From contig NZ_BMVU01000007.1 in assembly GCF_014650875.1 (NCBI RefSeq), forward strand, positions 122,643-186,642: DNA of 64,000 nucleotides. The letters are read 5' to 3'. Below the pieces are notes generated by a model. The model worked only from the letters and a program-made list of their open reading frames with translations, did not search any database and was not told the DNA's origin. Both the position numbers and the translations under genes were made by a program. Positions 9,746 through 20,225 of this stretch are shown piece by piece (positions within the stretch are counted from its first letter, which is position 1; every line of letters starts with the position of its first letter). The stretch comes from Streptomyces minutiscleroticus (GTDB lineage Bacteria; Actinomycetota; Actinomycetes; Streptomycetales; Streptomycetaceae).

Positions 9746-10266
9746 GAACCGATGGTAGTCCGCGCCGGAGGAGCGCCGGACTGTGATCGGCAGGAGTGAT
9801 CCCGCCCGCCGGACGGCCCTGTTCGGACCTGCGGCTGTGGGATGCCATCCTGGCGGAGACCTTCGAATGGGCGTTCACGGTTCCGCTTTCACCTGTGATC
9901 CATGTCTCAAGTCCTTCCATATCCGGCACTGTCATGCCGTATGGTGACCTGAACGCCTGTAGCACGACCGAAGACCTTCGTGAACTCTGGACGCTGAAGG
10001 TCTTTTTCGCGTGCGGTGCGTGCGGGCCGGCCTCTCGCCGGCCCCGAACGGAACGACCTGTGGCCGGGCCCGGACGCGACGACGCGTGCCCGGGCGTGGA
10101 TCCCGGTGGCCGCCGTCCTTCGCTCCGTGATCCGGGGCGGACTCCCCGTGGGCGTGGAGTGGACGTCGGACCCGCCGGTGCCGGCCGCCCCACCGGGCGC
10201 GCTCCTCCGGTTTCCCAGCGAAGCGCGGAGGACACCCCCACGCGCCCCAACCAGCAAGGAACGACC
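9746..10266. other. Long intergenic/leader region upstream of the POT gene
   Basis: A 521-bp gap between divergent genes. It is AT-richer than its surroundings at about 9830-10010 and holds an imperfect dyad (CCATATCCGGCA and TGCCGTATGG at 9916-9941) and one intrinsic-terminator-like hairpin (separate entry). No reliable promoter was recognised. The POT reading frame is open back to 9796, but that part has no family similarity. Confidence 0.5.
9971..10007 (+). terminator. Intrinsic terminator/attenuator-like hairpin in the POT leader
   Basis: AAGACCTTC (9971-9979) pairs with GAAGGTCTT (9996-10004) across a 16-nt loop and is followed by more T (TTTTT at 10003-10007). It lies 260 bp upstream of the POT start on the coding strand, so it could attenuate readthrough. 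Confidence 0.5.
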
Positions 10267-11763
10267 ATGGCGTCCAGCCTGACGAAGGACTCGGTCACCC
10301 CGGGCACCCCCGGCTCCGAGAAGACCTTCTTCGGCCACCCCCGCGGACTGGCCACACTCTTCATGACCGAGATGTGGGAGCGGTTCTCCTACTACGGCAT
10401 GAGGGCACTGCTCCCGCTGTACCTGGTCGCTCCCGGCGGCCTGCACCTGAGCGCGGCCACGGCGACCGCGATCTACTCGGTCTACCTGTCGCTCGTGTAC
10501 CTGCTCGCCATGCCCGGCGGCTGGTTCGCCGACCGCGTGCTCGGCCCGCGCAGGACCGTCGCCGTGGCCGGTGCGGTCATCATGCTCGGCCACCTCACGC
10601 TGGCCCTGCCGTGGTCCGGCAGCTTCTACGGCGGCCTCGGCCTGGTCGCGATCGGCTCCGGCCTGCTGAAGGCCAACATCTCCACGATGGTCGGCCACCT
10701 CTACGACGGCCCGGACGACCCGCGCCGCGACGGCGGCTTCACGCTGTTCTACGTCGGCATCAACCTCGGCGCCTTCGCCGCGCCGCTGATCATCGGCACC
10801 ATCGGCGAGAACGTCAACTGGCACCTGGGCTTCGCGCTCGCCGCGCTCGGCATGGCCCTCGGCCTGGCGCAGTTCCTGCTCGGCAGCCGCCACCTGGACG
10901 CGCGCTCCGACGTCGTGCCGACCCCGCTGTCCGCCGCCGAGAAGGCCGCCACGCTGCGCAAGGGCCTGCTGTGGCTGGCCGTCGCCGTGGTCTTCTACGG
11001 CGTCGTCGGCTTCTCCGGCGTCTACACGCTGAACTGGCTGCTGGTCCCGATCACCGTGGCCGGCCTGGTCATCCCGGTCTGGGTCATCGCCCGCATCAAG
11101 CGCGACAAGGACCTCGACCGCCACGAGCAGTCGAAGATGACCGCGTACATCTGGTTCTTCGTGGCCGCGGCCGTCTTCTGGATGATCTACGACCAGGGCG
11201 GCTCGACCCTGTCGATCTTCGCGGAGAGCTCCGCGGAGAACAGCGTCCTCGGCTGGGAGTTCCCGGTCTCCTGGTACCAGTCGGTCAACCCGGTCCTGAT
11301 CATGGCGTTCGCGCCGGTCTTCGCCTGGCTGTGGCTCGCGTTGAACCGCCGCGGCAAGGAGCCGAGCACGATCGTGAAGTTCGCCTCCGGCCTGCTGCTG
11401 GTCGGCGCGTCCTTCTTCCTGTTCCTCGCGCCGCTGTCGATCGCCGACGGCGGGCACAAGGCCGCCGCGCTGTGGCTGGTGGGGATCTACTTCGTGCAGA
11501 CCGTCGGCGAGCTGCTGCTCTCCCCCGTCGGCCTCTCCGTGACCACGAAGATGGCGCCCGCGAAGTACGCCTCCCAGATGATGGGCGTCTGGTTCCTGGC
11601 CGTCACCGCCGGTGACGCCACGACCGGCCTGCTCTCCATCGCCGGTGTCGACCTCAACAAGACCGGCATCGTCACCCTGGAGGCCGTGCTCGCCGTGATC
11701 GCCGGTGTCGCGGTGTACATGTACCGCAACAAGGTCAAGGCGCTCATGGGCGACGTCCGCTGA
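10267..11763 (+). CDS. POT-family proton-dependent oligopeptide transporter
   Basis: A 498-residue inner-membrane symporter of the major facilitator superfamily that imports di- and tripeptides with protons. The signature FMTEMWERFSYYGMRALLPLYLV is near residue 35, the second motif GGWFADRVLGPRRTV at about 85-100, and FTLFYVGINLGAF at about 158-171. About 14 helices are readable. The ATG at 10267 follows AAGGAACGACC. It is divergent from the response regulator, and a strong hairpin closes the gene. Confidence 0.95.
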   Translation: MASSLTKDSVTPGTPGSEKTFFGHPRGLATLFMTEMWERFSYYGMRALLPLYLVAPGGLHLSAATATAIYSVYLSLVYLLAMPGGWFADRVLGPRRTVAVAGAVIMLGHLTLALPWSGSFYGGLGLVAIGSGLLKANISTMVGHLYDGPDDPRRDGGFTLFYVGINLGAFAAPLIIGTIGENVNWHLGFALAALGMALGLAQFLLGSRHLDARSDVVPTPLSAAEKAATLRKGLLWLAVAVVFYGVVGFSGVYTLNWLLVPITVAGLVIPVWVIARIKRDKDLDRHEQSKMTAYIWFFVAAAVFWMIYDQGGSTLSIFAESSAENSVLGWEFPVSWYQSVNPVLIMAFAPVFAWLWLALNRRGKEPSTIVKFASGLLLVGASFFLFLAPLSIADGGHKAAALWLVGIYFVQTVGELLLSPVGLSVTTKMAPAKYASQMMGVWFLAVTAGDATTGLLSIAGVDLNKTGIVTLEAVLAVIAGVAVYMYRNKVKALMGDVR

Positions 11764-11803
11764 CGCCTCCCGCCGCGCGGGCCCGCCGGCCCGCGTGAGA
11801 CGC

Positions 11804-11847
11804 GCAGAGAGGCCCGCCGCACCCCGGGATGCGGCGGGCCTCTCTGC
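11804..11847. terminator. Strong bidirectional terminator
   Basis: A perfect 18-bp stem (11804-11821 with 11830-11847) and an 8-nt loop between convergent genes. The rest of the gap to 12114 is GC-rich, G-tract-containing and featureless. Confidence 0.85.
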
Positions 11848-12114
11848 GTTCCCGTTCCCGTACGGCGGGGCCGGCGGTGGCAGGGACACGGCGCACGCCC
11901 CGGCCACCGCGTCGCGCCCCGCGCGCCGCACACGAAGAACGCGCCGGAACCGGGTCGGTCCGACGCGCACGGGGAGCGGGAAGCGGTGGGTGGCTCGCGG
12001 TGGGGTGCGCTGCGGCGCGCGGAGGACGCGCGAGGAGACGCGGCGCGTGCCGAGCGGCTCGTGGGGGGGGAGGCGGCGCGTGCCGGGCGGCTCCCGGCTC
12101 GCGAGGGGGCGCTG

Positions 12115-12627
12115 CTAGGCGGGCGCCCCGATCTCCGCCCACACGGTCTTGCCGGACAGGCCGGGCGTGCGGATGACGCCCCAGTCCAGGCAGAGCCGCT
12201 GCACGATGAACATGCCGTGGCCGCCGGGGCGGCCCGCGCGGTGCGGGGTGCGCGGGGTCGGCTGGCCCGCGCCGCGGTCGGAGACCTCGACCCGCAGCAT
12301 CTTCTTGTCGCACGCGATCACGAGCTCTTCCGGGCCCTCGGCGTGCAGGCAGGCGTTCGTCACGAGCTCCGAGACGACGAGCAGGACGTCCTCCGCCGCG
12401 GCCCGCTGGTCGGCGGTCGCCGAAGGCAGCCAGCCCCACTCGTACAGCGCCTGGCGGGTGAAGTCGCGGGCGAGCGGCACGACGCCGCTCTCCTCGTCGA
12501 ACCTCAGCCGGCGGGTCTGCCGCCCGCCGACGCGCGCGGACGAGCCGCCTCGGGTCGCCCCGGAAGCGCCGTCGGCGCCCTGATCCGGGCCGCGGTCGCC
12601 CGGCGAGACAGGCCGGGTGGTGCTCAT
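12115..12627 (-). CDS. Anti-sigma factor-type ATP-binding protein (RsbW-like)
   Basis: A 170-residue protein with a low-complexity N-terminus (about 40 residues) and a GHKL ATPase core: VVSELVTNACLHAEGP (N-box), VEVSDRGAGQP (G1) and GGHGMFIVQRLCLDWG (G2). In partner-switching modules such proteins bind and inhibit a sigma factor and phosphorylate the antagonist. The nearby STAS protein and sigma factor suggest exactly that role; in S. coelicolor the equivalent locus is, from memory, prsI-arsI-sigI. ATG at 12627 with GAGGTGA upstream. Confidence 0.85.
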   Translation of the reverse strand: MSTTRPVSPGDRGPDQGADGASGATRGGSSARVGGRQTRRLRFDEESGVVPLARDFTRQALYEWGWLPSATADQRAAAEDVLLVVSELVTNACLHAEGPEELVIACDKKMLRVEVSDRGAGQPTPRTPHRAGRPGGHGMFIVQRLCLDWGVIRTPGLSGKTVWAEIGAPA

Positions 12628-12854
12628 CAGCGCTTCACCTCACCGATTCACCAGTTCGTGATTTGGGACTCAGACAGTCGGAGCGTTCGGATTCCGGGAC
12701 CGCCGGGCGCCTGTCCTTCGATCTGCTGACAACATTCAGGATGTCTCCTGCCCGGCCGGTCCGTCCGGACACCACTTATTCCGCTCAGGCCTTGTGACCG
12801 TCGTAACGCGCTGATCACACGCGGGCAACCGGACATCACTCCGCCGTACGCCGC

Positions 12855-13223
12855 CTAGTCGGCCAGCGCCGCTTCGAGCGTGTCGTGCACGCTGAAAACA
12901 GCATCGGCGCCCGTGATCTCGAATACCCGTGCCACCACCGGCTGCATGCCCGCCAGCCGGACCTCTCCGCCGGCGGCCTCGGCCTTCAGCCTGGCCCCGA
13001 GCAGCACGTTGAGGCCCGTGGAATCGCAGAACTCGAGCTGCGAGCAGTCCACGACCATGCGTGCGAAGCCGCGCTCGACGCACCCTTCCAGGGGCTCGCG
13101 CAGCAGTTCGGCGGTGTGATGGTCGAGCTCGCCCGCCGGTGTGACGACGGCACTCGAGCCCTCTTCCCGCACCTTGACCAGAAGCCGGCCCGACTGTGCG
13201 CTGCCGACCGTCCCGCGGTCCAT
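12855..13223 (-). CDS. STAS-domain anti-sigma factor antagonist
   Basis: A 122-residue single-domain SpoIIAA/RsbV-like protein. AVVTPAGELDHHTAELLREPLEG leads to the phosphorylation loop LEFCDSTGLNVLL, whose Ser is the expected target of the neighbouring kinase. When unphosphorylated it should bind the anti-sigma factor and free the sigma factor. The frame is open to 13358, but the ATG at 13223 (MDRGTVGSAQ) is preferred because GGAAGAGAG precedes it. It is divergent from the sigma gene, with 251 bp between starts. Confidence 0.88.
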   Translation of the reverse strand: MDRGTVGSAQSGRLLVKVREEGSSAVVTPAGELDHHTAELLREPLEGCVERGFARMVVDCSQLEFCDSTGLNVLLGARLKAEAAGGEVRLAGMQPVVARVFEITGADAVFSVHDTLEAALAD

Positions 13224-13474
13224 GCCGTGTCTCTCTTCCGACCGTCGTGGCTTTTTGTTGACGCCCTCGAACATTACGCCCTCCCCGCATCCTGCGACAC
13301 CCGAACATCCCCCCGGAAACGGACATTTCGCTATGGAACGCACTTGCGGCGAGTTCATGAAAGCGGGTAGGGCTAGTAGGGACAGTTATCGACACGGCCG
13401 GCTTTGGAGGCGCCGCACACCGCAGTGCACGTATGGGCATCGGCGGCCATATGCCGAGAACGATGGAGGACATC

Positions 13475-14380
13475 ATGTCACCCCGGCTCGACGCATCGCA
13501 TACCCCTGAGGCGACGTCGGCATTCATCCCGGATCAAGCAGACCACTCCGAGGAGGTCCTCGACGGGCTCGACGGGCTCGAAGGACTTCCGGAGATCCCC
13601 CCGTACGACGAGGTGGGGGCGATGGACGCCCGGGCCTTGTCCAAGACGCTCTTCAAGCGGCTCGAGTCCCTGGAAGAGGGCACGCACGAGTTCGCCTACG
13701 TCCGCAACACCCTCGTCGAACTGAACCTCGCCCTCGTGAAGTTCGCGGCCTCCCGGTTCCGCTCCCGCAGCGAGCCGATGGAGGACATCGTCCAGGTGGG
13801 CACGATCGGCCTCCTCAAGGCCATCGACCGTTTCGAGCTGAGCCGGGGCGTCGAGTTCCCGACCTTCGCGATGCCGACCATCATCGGCGAGATCAAGCGC
13901 TTCTTCCGGGACACCTCCTGGTCCGTGCGGGTGCCGCGCCGGCTGCAGGAGCTCCGGCTCGACCTGGCCAAGGCCGGCGACGAGCTCGCCCAGCGCCTGG
14001 ACCGCGCCCCGACGGTCACGGAGCTCGCCGGCCACCTGGGCATCTCCAACGAGGAGGTCGTCGAGGGCATGGCCGCGTCCAACGCCTACACGGCGAGTTC
14101 GCTGGACGCCCAGCCCGAGGAGGACGACTCCGAGGGCGCGCTGGCCGACCGCATCGGCTACGAGGACCACGGGCTCGAGGGCATCGAGTACGTGGAGTCC
14201 CTGAAGCCGCTGATCGCGAGCCTCCCGGCGCGCGACCGCAAGATCCTCTCCCTGCGCTTCGTGGCCAACATGACGCAGTCGGAGATCGGCGAGGAGCTCG
14301 GCATCTCCCAGATGCACGTGTCGCGGCTGCTGTCGCGCACGCTGGTCAGGCTGCGCAAGGGGCTGACCGTGGAGGAGTGA
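13475..14380 (+). CDS. SigB/SigF-family RNA polymerase sigma factor
   Basis: A 301-residue group 3 sigma factor. Region 2 (ALVKFAASRFRSRSEPMEDIVQVGTIGLLKAIDRF, with EFPTFAMPTIIGEIKRFFRDTSW), region 3 (RRLQELRLDLAKAGDELAQRL) and region 4 (IGEELGISQMHVSRLLSRTL) are complete. Such factors serve stress and development in Streptomyces. The start at 13475 is chosen over 13433 because GGAGG lies six bases upstream. Context with an RsbW-like and an RsbV-like protein indicates control by partner switching. Assignment to sigI specifically is by remembered gene order only. Confidence 0.9.
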   Translation: MSPRLDASHTPEATSAFIPDQADHSEEVLDGLDGLEGLPEIPPYDEVGAMDARALSKTLFKRLESLEEGTHEFAYVRNTLVELNLALVKFAASRFRSRSEPMEDIVQVGTIGLLKAIDRFELSRGVEFPTFAMPTIIGEIKRFFRDTSWSVRVPRRLQELRLDLAKAGDELAQRLDRAPTVTELAGHLGISNEEVVEGMAASNAYTASSLDAQPEEDDSEGALADRIGYEDHGLEGIEYVESLKPLIASLPARDRKILSLRFVANMTQSEIGEELGISQMHVSRLLSRTLVRLRKGLTVEE

Positions 14381-14460
14381 CCGCGACGGCGGTGACGGTG
14401 GCGCTCGGGCCCCCGGGTCCGACGAGCCCCGCCGTCGCCGCCGTGGTTCCGTGGACGCGT

Positions 14461-14501
14461 ACGGACGCCGCGCCGGGCCTCGTGCCCGGCGCGGCGTCCG
14501 T
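14461..14501. terminator. Strong terminator between sigma factor and hut operon
   Basis: A perfect 18-bp stem (14461-14478 with 14484-14501) and loop CTCGT between convergent transcription units. Confidence 0.88.
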
Positions 14502-14594
14502 GTCCGCGCGCAGGGACGCGGCGGCCGTGCCCCTGCGGCACGGAGCGCGGCGACCGTGCTCGCGCGCGAGGCGCGGTTCCCGCCGAGGGCGGCC

Positions 14595-15767
14595 TCAGAC
14601 GACGCGCACGCCGCGGTGCCAGACCGCCGCGGCCAGCGGCACGCCCGGCCGGTAGGCGAGGTGGACGTGGCTGGGCGCGTCGAGGAGGACCAGGTCGGCG
14701 CGGGCGCCGGGGACCAGCCGGCCCACGTCGTCGCGGCGCAGGGCCGCCGCGCCGCCCGCCGTCGCCGACCACAGCGCCTCGTCGGGCGTCATCCCCATGT
14801 CCCGCACCGCCAGGGCGACGCAGAACGGCATCGAGGACGTGAAGGACGACCCCGGGTTGCAGTCGGTGGACAGCGCCACCGTGGCGCCCGCGTCCAGCAG
14901 GCGGCGGGCGTCGGGCCAGGCGGCGCGCGTGGAGAACTCCGCCCCGGGCAGCAGCGTCGCGACGGTGCTCCCCTGCGCGAGCGCGTCCACGTCCGCGTCG
15001 GTCAGGTGCGTGCAGTGGTCGGCGCTGGCCGCGTCCAGTTCCACCGCCAGCTGCACGCCGGGCCCGTACGAGAGCTGGTTGGCGTGGACGCGCGGCGTCA
15101 GGCCCCGCTCCCTGCCCGCGGTGAGAACCGCCCGCGCCTGGTCGCCGTCGAAGGCGCCCTCCTCGCAGAAGACGTCGACCCACCGCGCGTACGGGGCGCA
15201 GGCGTCGAGCATCGGGCCGGTGACGAGGGACACGTACGCGGCCGGGTCGTCCGCGTGCTCGGGCGGGACGACGTGGGCGCCCAGGAAGGTCGTCTCGTCG
15301 GTGTGCCGGGCGGCGATCCGCAGCGCGCGGGCCTCGTCCTCGACGGTCAGCCCGTAGCCGGACTTGGTCTCCATCGTGGTGGTGCCCTGGCGGAGGGCCT
15401 CGTGGAGGTGGCGGGCGAGGGTGCGTTCGAGCGCGGCGTCGCCGGCGGCCCGGGTCGCGGCGACGGTGGTGCGGATGCCGCCCGCGCCGTAGGGCCGCCC
15501 GGACATGCGGGCGGCGAACTCCTCGGTGCGGTCGCCCGCGAAGACCAGGTGGGAGTGGGAGTCGACGAAGCCGGGGATCACCGCCCGGCCCGCCGCGTCG
15601 ACCCGGTCGTCGGCGGCGGGTGCCCTGCCGGCTGCGCCGACCCACGCGACGCGGTCGCCGTCGAGGACGACGGCCGCGTCGCGGACCAGGCCCAGGGGCG
15701 ACGCGTCGCCGAGGGAGGGCTCGTTGGTGACCAGTGCGGCGATGCCGCTGATGACGGTGCTGCTCAT
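14595..15767 (-). CDS. hutI: Imidazolonepropionase
   Basis: A 390-residue amidohydrolase that opens 4-imidazolone-5-propionate to N-formimidoyl-L-glutamate, the third step of histidine breakdown. Metal and substrate motifs: [12 protein letters not shown] (HxH), [23 protein letters not shown] and STDCNPGSS. It is the last gene of the hut operon, 71 nt behind the deiminase. ATG at 15767 with GGAAGGA as ribosome-binding site. Confidence 0.96.
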   Translation of the reverse strand: MSSTVISGIAALVTNEPSLGDASPLGLVRDAAVVLDGDRVAWVGAAGRAPAADDRVDAAGRAVIPGFVDSHSHLVFAGDRTEEFAARMSGRPYGAGGIRTTVAATRAAGDAALERTLARHLHEALRQGTTTMETKSGYGLTVEDEARALRIAARHTDETTFLGAHVVPPEHADDPAAYVSLVTGPMLDACAPYARWVDVFCEEGAFDGDQARAVLTAGRERGLTPRVHANQLSYGPGVQLAVELDAASADHCTHLTDADVDALAQGSTVATLLPGAEFSTRAAWPDARRLLDAGATVALSTDCNPGSSFTSSMPFCVALAVRDMGMTPDEALWSATAGGAAALRRDDVGRLVPGARADLVLLDAPSHVHLAYRPGVPLAAAVWHRGVRVV

Positions 15768-15838
15768 GACGTCCTTCCGGGCGGTCGGCCGAGGGGTGCG
15801 CCCGGCGGGGGCCGGTGGCGGTACGGGCGGCGGCGGGG

Positions 15839-17170
15839 TCAGGCGCGCAGGGCCCCGACGGCGGCGGCGAGGGCCGACGGCACGTCGGGGACGAGGGTGT
15901 GCGCCCCGTCGCGCACGATGTGGCGGCCCGCCACGACCGTGTGCCGCACGTCCGCCGCCGTCGCGGCGAACACGGCCGTCTCGGCGCCGAGGCGCGGCGG
16001 CGGCCCCGCCGTTCTGACCGAGTCGAGCGCGACGGTCGTGAAGTCGGCGGGCGCCCCGGGCTCCAGGACGCCCGCCCCCTCCCAGCCGAGGGCGGCGTGG
16101 CCGTCCTGCGACGCGGCCCGGAGCAGGGCGGCGGCCGTCCAGTGGCCCCGGACGCGGGTGCGCAGGCGTTCGTCCAGCTCCATCGCGCGCGCCTCCTCGA
16201 ACGGGTCGATCACGGCGTGGCTGTCGGAGCCGAGGCAGAGCGGCGAGCCCGCCCGCTGCAGGGCGGCGGCCGGGCCGATGCCGTCGGCGAGGTCGCGTTC
16301 GGTGGTGGGGCACATGCAGACGCCGGTGCCGGAGCCGCCGAGCAGGGCGACGTCCTCGTCCGTGAGGTGGGTGGCGTGCACGGCGGTGGTGCGCGGCCCG
16401 AGCACGCCGTGGTCGGCCAGCAGCCGCGCGGGCGTGCACCCGTGGGCCGCGCGGCAGGCGTCGTTCTCGGCCGTCTGCTCGGACAGGTGCACGTGGAGCG
16501 GGGCCCGCCGCTCCCGCGCCCAGCGCGCCACGGTCGCCAGCTGGTCCGCCGGCACGGCCCGTACGGAGTGGACCGCGGCGCCGATCCGCACGTGGCCGTC
16601 CTCCTTGAGGAGGGAGGCGCGCTCCGCCCACTCCTCGGCGGTGCCGTCGCCGAAGCGGAGCTGGTGGCGGTTCGGGGGCTCGCCGAAGCCCGAGGAGAGG
16701 TACGCCGTGTCGAGCAGGGTGATGCGGATGCCCGCGTCGGCGGCGGCCGCCACCAGCGCCTCGCCCATCGCGTTGGGGTCGGCGTAGCGGACGCCGCCGG
16801 GCGCGTGGTGCACGTAGTGGAACTCGCCGACCGCCGTGACGCCCGCCAGCGCCATCTCCGCGTACACGGCGCGGGCCAGCGCGTGGTACGTCTCCGGGGT
16901 CAGCCGGTCCGCGACGGAGTACATGACCTCGCGCCAGGTCCAGAAGGTGCCGGAGCCGACCTGGACGGTGCCGCGCAGGGCGCGGTGGAAGGCGTGGCTG
17001 TGGGCGTTCGCGAGGCCGGGCAGGGTCAGGCCGCGCAGGACCTCGGCGCCGGGCGGCGGCGCGGCCACGCCGTCGCGGACGGCGGCGAGGCGGCCGTCGC
17101 GGACCTCGGCGGTCACGCCCGGTTCGACGTGCGTCCCGAGCCAGGCGTGCTCCAGCCAGTAGGTCGTCAT
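15839..17170 (-). CDS. hutF: Formimidoylglutamate deiminase
   Basis: A 443-residue amidohydrolase that converts N-formimidoyl-L-glutamate to N-formyl-L-glutamate and ammonia. Seen: [13 protein letters not shown] (metal HxH), [27 protein letters not shown], and [17 protein letters not shown]. It resembles the TRZ/ATZ branch rather than HutI. The ATG overlaps the stop of the M20 hydrolase gene (ATGA, 17167-17170), so it is coupled to it. Its presence indicates the five-step branch of the pathway. Confidence 0.93.
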   Translation of the reverse strand: MTTYWLEHAWLGTHVEPGVTAEVRDGRLAAVRDGVAAPPPGAEVLRGLTLPGLANAHSHAFHRALRGTVQVGSGTFWTWREVMYSVADRLTPETYHALARAVYAEMALAGVTAVGEFHYVHHAPGGVRYADPNAMGEALVAAAADAGIRITLLDTAYLSSGFGEPPNRHQLRFGDGTAEEWAERASLLKEDGHVRIGAAVHSVRAVPADQLATVARWARERRAPLHVHLSEQTAENDACRAAHGCTPARLLADHGVLGPRTTAVHATHLTDEDVALLGGSGTGVCMCPTTERDLADGIGPAAALQRAGSPLCLGSDSHAVIDPFEEARAMELDERLRTRVRGHWTAAALLRAASQDGHAALGWEGAGVLEPGAPADFTTVALDSVRTAGPPPRLGAETAVFAATAADVRHTVVAGRHIVRDGAHTLVPDVPSALAAAVGALRA

Positions 17171-18372
17171 CCGCGGACGAGTCCTTCCAGTGCGTCGGCG
17201 AGCGCGGTCACCCCGGCGGCGCAGTCGTCCTCCGTGGCGTGCTCGGCCGGGGAGTGCGAGACGCCCGTGGGGTTGCGTACGAACAGCATGGCGGTGGGGA
17301 CCGTCCCGGAGAGGATTCCGGCGTCGTGTCCCGCGCCGGTCCCCAGGACGGGGGTGCCGGGTCCCAGGACGCGTACGAGTTCGTCCCGCAGGGCGTGGTC
17401 GAAGCCGACGACGGGGGTGAACGACTCGCGGACGACGTCGAGTCCGACGCCGTGCTCCCGGGCGTACGCGCGGGCCGCCCTCTCGACGCCGGTGACGACG
17501 GCGTCGAGGCTCTCCGGGTCGGCCGCGCGGGAGTCGAGCCAGCCGCGCACCAGGGAGGGCACGGCGTTGACGCCGTTCGGCTCGACCGCGACCTTGCCGA
17601 AGGTGGCGAGGGCTCCGGCGAGGCGGGCCTCGCGGCGGGCGGCGAGGACGGTCTCGGCGTACGGGAGCATCGGGTCGCGGCGGTCGTCGAGGCGGGTCGT
17701 GCCGGCGTGGTTGGCCTCGCCCCGGAAGTCGAACCGCCAGCGGCCGTGCGGCCAGATGGCGCTCGCCACGCCGACGGCGTCGCCGGACAGGTCCAGGGCG
17801 CGGCCCTGCTCGACGTGGAGTTCGACGAAGGCGCCGATGCGGGCGAGGCGTCCGGGGTCGGGCCCGATGGCCTCCGGGTCGTACCCGGCGGCCTCCATCG
17901 CCCGCGGCAGGGTGACGCCGTCGGCGTCGGTCAGCCGGTGGGCCTCCTCCGCGGTGAGCCGGCCCGCGGTGAGCCGGGAGCCGACGCAGGCGAGCCCGAA
18001 CCGGGCGCCCTCCTCGTCGCCGAAGTTGACGACGCCGAGGGGCCTGGCGAACTCCGTCCCCCTGTCGCGGAGCTCGTCCAGGGCGGCGAAGGCGGAGACG
18101 ACGCCGAGGGGGCCGTCGAAGGCGCCGCCGTCCGGCACGGAGTCGAGGTGGGAGCCGGTGACGACGGCGTCGCCGAGGGCGGGGTCGCCGAGCCACGCCC
18201 ACTGGTTGCCGTTGCGGTCCACCTCGTACGCCAGGCCGCGGTCGCGGGCCTGCTGGGCGAACCAGGCCCGGCAGTCGGCGTCGGCGCCCGTCCAGGCGTA
18301 GCGGCGGTAGCCGCCGGAGGCCGAACTGCGGCCGATCGGCCGCAGCTGCGCCCACATGCTGTGGAAACTCAC
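17167..18372 (-). CDS. M20-family amidohydrolase (allantoate amidohydrolase-like), probable N-formylglutamate deformylase
   Basis: A 401-residue zinc-dependent hydrolase of the N-carbamoyl amino acid/allantoate amidohydrolase group. Metal ligands are visible in [30 protein letters not shown] and FVELHVEQG, and GAGHDAG near the end. In databases this group is usually called allantoate amidohydrolase. Here it is sandwiched and coupled (GTGA with hutU, ATGA with hutF) in a histidine operon where the only missing activity is release of glutamate from N-formylglutamate, and no classical HutG is seen. I infer that it performs that step. The start is GTG at 18372. Confidence 0.85.
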   Translation of the reverse strand: MSFHSMWAQLRPIGRSSASGGYRRYAWTGADADCRAWFAQQARDRGLAYEVDRNGNQWAWLGDPALGDAVVTGSHLDSVPDGGAFDGPLGVVSAFAALDELRDRGTEFARPLGVVNFGDEEGARFGLACVGSRLTAGRLTAEEAHRLTDADGVTLPRAMEAAGYDPEAIGPDPGRLARIGAFVELHVEQGRALDLSGDAVGVASAIWPHGRWRFDFRGEANHAGTTRLDDRRDPMLPYAETVLAARREARLAGALATFGKVAVEPNGVNAVPSLVRGWLDSRAADPESLDAVVTGVERAARAYAREHGVGLDVVRESFTPVVGFDHALRDELVRVLGPGTPVLGTGAGHDAGILSGTVPTAMLFVRNPTGVSHSPAEHATEDDCAAGVTALADALEGLVRG

Positions 18373-20162
18373 CGGCCGCCGCCCTCGCGCACCGCGTCGC
18401 CACCGGCGCCGGCCGGGGCGCCGGTCCCGCGCACCGCGTCGGCCGGACCGCCGTCCTCCTCGCGCATCGGTACGCGCACGCCGCGCTCGGCCGCCACCTC
18501 CTCGGCGGTCTCGTACCCGGCGTCGACGTGCCGGATCACGCCCGTACCGGGGTCGTTGGTGAGTACGCGGCGGATCTTCTCGCCGGCGAGCCTCGTGCCG
18601 TCGGCGACGGTGACCTGGCCCGCGTGGATCGAGCGGCCCATGCCGACGCCGCCGCCGTGGTGGACCGACACCCACGACGCGCCGGAGGCCACGTTCACCA
18701 TGGCGTTGAGCAGCGGCCAGTCGGCGATCGCGTCGGAGCCGTCGCGCATGGCCTCGGTCTCGCGGTAGGGCGAGGCCACCGAGCCGCAGTCCAGGTGGTC
18801 GCGGCCGATCGCCAGCGGGGCCGCCAGCTCGCCGCTCGCCACCATGTCGTTGAAGCGCTCGCCCGCCCGGTCGCGCTCGCCGTAGCCGAGCCAGCAGATG
18901 CGGGCGGGCAGGCCCTGGAAGCGGACGCGCTCGCCGGCCAGCCCGATCCAGCGGGCCAGGGACTCGTTCTCCGGGAAGAGGTCGAGGATCGCCCGGTCGG
19001 TCCTGGCGATGTCGGATGCCTCGCCCGAGAGCGCCGCCCACCGGAACGGCCCCTTGCCCTCGCAGAACAGCGGCCGGATGTAGGCGGGCACGAACCCGGG
19101 GAAGTCGAACGCCCGCTCGTACCCGGCGAGTTTCGCCTCGCCCCGGATGGAGTTGCCGTAGTCGAAGACCTCGGCGCCCGCGTCCTGGAAGCCGACCATG
19201 GCCTCGACGTGCCGGGCCATGGACTCGCGGGCGCGGGCGGTGAAGGAGGCCGGGTCCTTGGCGGCGTACGCGGCCATGTCCTCGAAGGCGACGCCGGCCG
19301 GGAGGTAGGAGAGGGGGTCGTGGGCCGAGGTCTGGTCGGTGACGACGTCGACGGGCGCGCCCTCGGCGAGCAGGCGCGGCAGCAGCTCGGCGGCGTTGCC
19401 GAGCAGGCCGATCGAGAGCGGGCGTCGGGCGTCGCGGGCCTCGACGGCGAGCCGGAGGGCATGCTCCGGGGAGTCGGCCCGTACGTCCAGGTAGCGGTGC
19501 TCGATACGGCGTTCGACGGCGCGCGGGTCGCAGTCGACGCAGATCGCCACGCCGTCGTTCATGGTGACGGCGAGCGGCTGGGCGCCGCCCATGCCGCCGA
19601 GCCCTGCGGTCAGGGTGATGGTCCCGGCGAGGCTGCCGCCGAACTTCTTGGCGGCGACGGCGGCGAACGTCTCGTAGGTGCCCTGGAGGATTCCCTGGGT
19701 GCCGATGTAGATCCACGAACCGGCCGTCATCTGCCCGTACATGGTGAGTCCGAGCTGTTCGAGCCGCCGGAACTCCTCCCAGTTCGCCCAGTCGCCCACC
19801 AGGTTGGAGTTGGCGATCAGCACGCGCGGCGCCCACTCGTGGGTCTGCATGACGCCGACGGGGCGGCCGGACTGCACGAGCATGGTCTCGTCCTGCTTCA
19901 GCGTCCGCAGCGTGCGCACCATGGCGTCGAACGACCGCCAGTCGCGGGCGGCCTTCCCGGTGCCGCCGTAGACGACCAGCTTGTCGGGGTGCTCGGCGAC
20001 CTCGGGGTCGAGGTTGTTCTGGAGCATCCGCAGGGCGGCCTCCTGCTGCCAGCCCAGGGCGCTCAGCTCCGTGCCGCGCGGCGCTCGCACGCCGCCGGGC
20101 GGCGGTCCGTAGGTCCTCGTCCGGGGGCTGTGGGGGGAGGCGGGCGGGCGGGGTCCTGACAC
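18369..20162 (-). CDS. hutU: Urocanate hydratase
   Basis: A 597-residue NAD-dependent urocanase that turns urocanate into imidazolone propionate. [34 protein letters not shown] (NAD site) and the active-site region [15 protein letters not shown] are present. The GTG at 20162 is chosen because AGGAGG lies six bases upstream; an earlier ATG at 20216 lacks this. It is the first gene of the operon. Histidase (hutH), which makes its substrate, is not in the window; it is commonly unlinked in Streptomyces. Confidence 0.96.
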   Translation of the reverse strand: MSGPRPPASPHSPRTRTYGPPPGGVRAPRGTELSALGWQQEAALRMLQNNLDPEVAEHPDKLVVYGGTGKAARDWRSFDAMVRTLRTLKQDETMLVQSGRPVGVMQTHEWAPRVLIANSNLVGDWANWEEFRRLEQLGLTMYGQMTAGSWIYIGTQGILQGTYETFAAVAAKKFGGSLAGTITLTAGLGGMGGAQPLAVTMNDGVAICVDCDPRAVERRIEHRYLDVRADSPEHALRLAVEARDARRPLSIGLLGNAAELLPRLLAEGAPVDVVTDQTSAHDPLSYLPAGVAFEDMAAYAAKDPASFTARARESMARHVEAMVGFQDAGAEVFDYGNSIRGEAKLAGYERAFDFPGFVPAYIRPLFCEGKGPFRWAALSGEASDIARTDRAILDLFPENESLARWIGLAGERVRFQGLPARICWLGYGERDRAGERFNDMVASGELAAPLAIGRDHLDCGSVASPYRETEAMRDGSDAIADWPLLNAMVNVASGASWVSVHHGGGVGMGRSIHAGQVTVADGTRLAGEKIRRVLTNDPGTGVIRHVDAGYETAEEVAAERGVRVPMREEDGGPADAVRGTGAPAGAGGDAVREGGGR

Positions 20163-20225
20163 GGTCGGCCTCCTGGCGGGCGGCTCGCCGGTGGTACGCG
20201 CGGCGCACTCCGGCATGGCAGTGGT

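Noticed and set aside
9796..10266. N-terminal extension of the POT transporter
   Set aside because: The frame is open, but the extra 157 residues are low-complexity, and ATG 10267 has its own ribosome-binding site and matches the family start.
13433..13474. Earlier start of the sigma factor
   Set aside because: It lacks a ribosome-binding site, whereas ATG 13475 has GGAGG at six bases.
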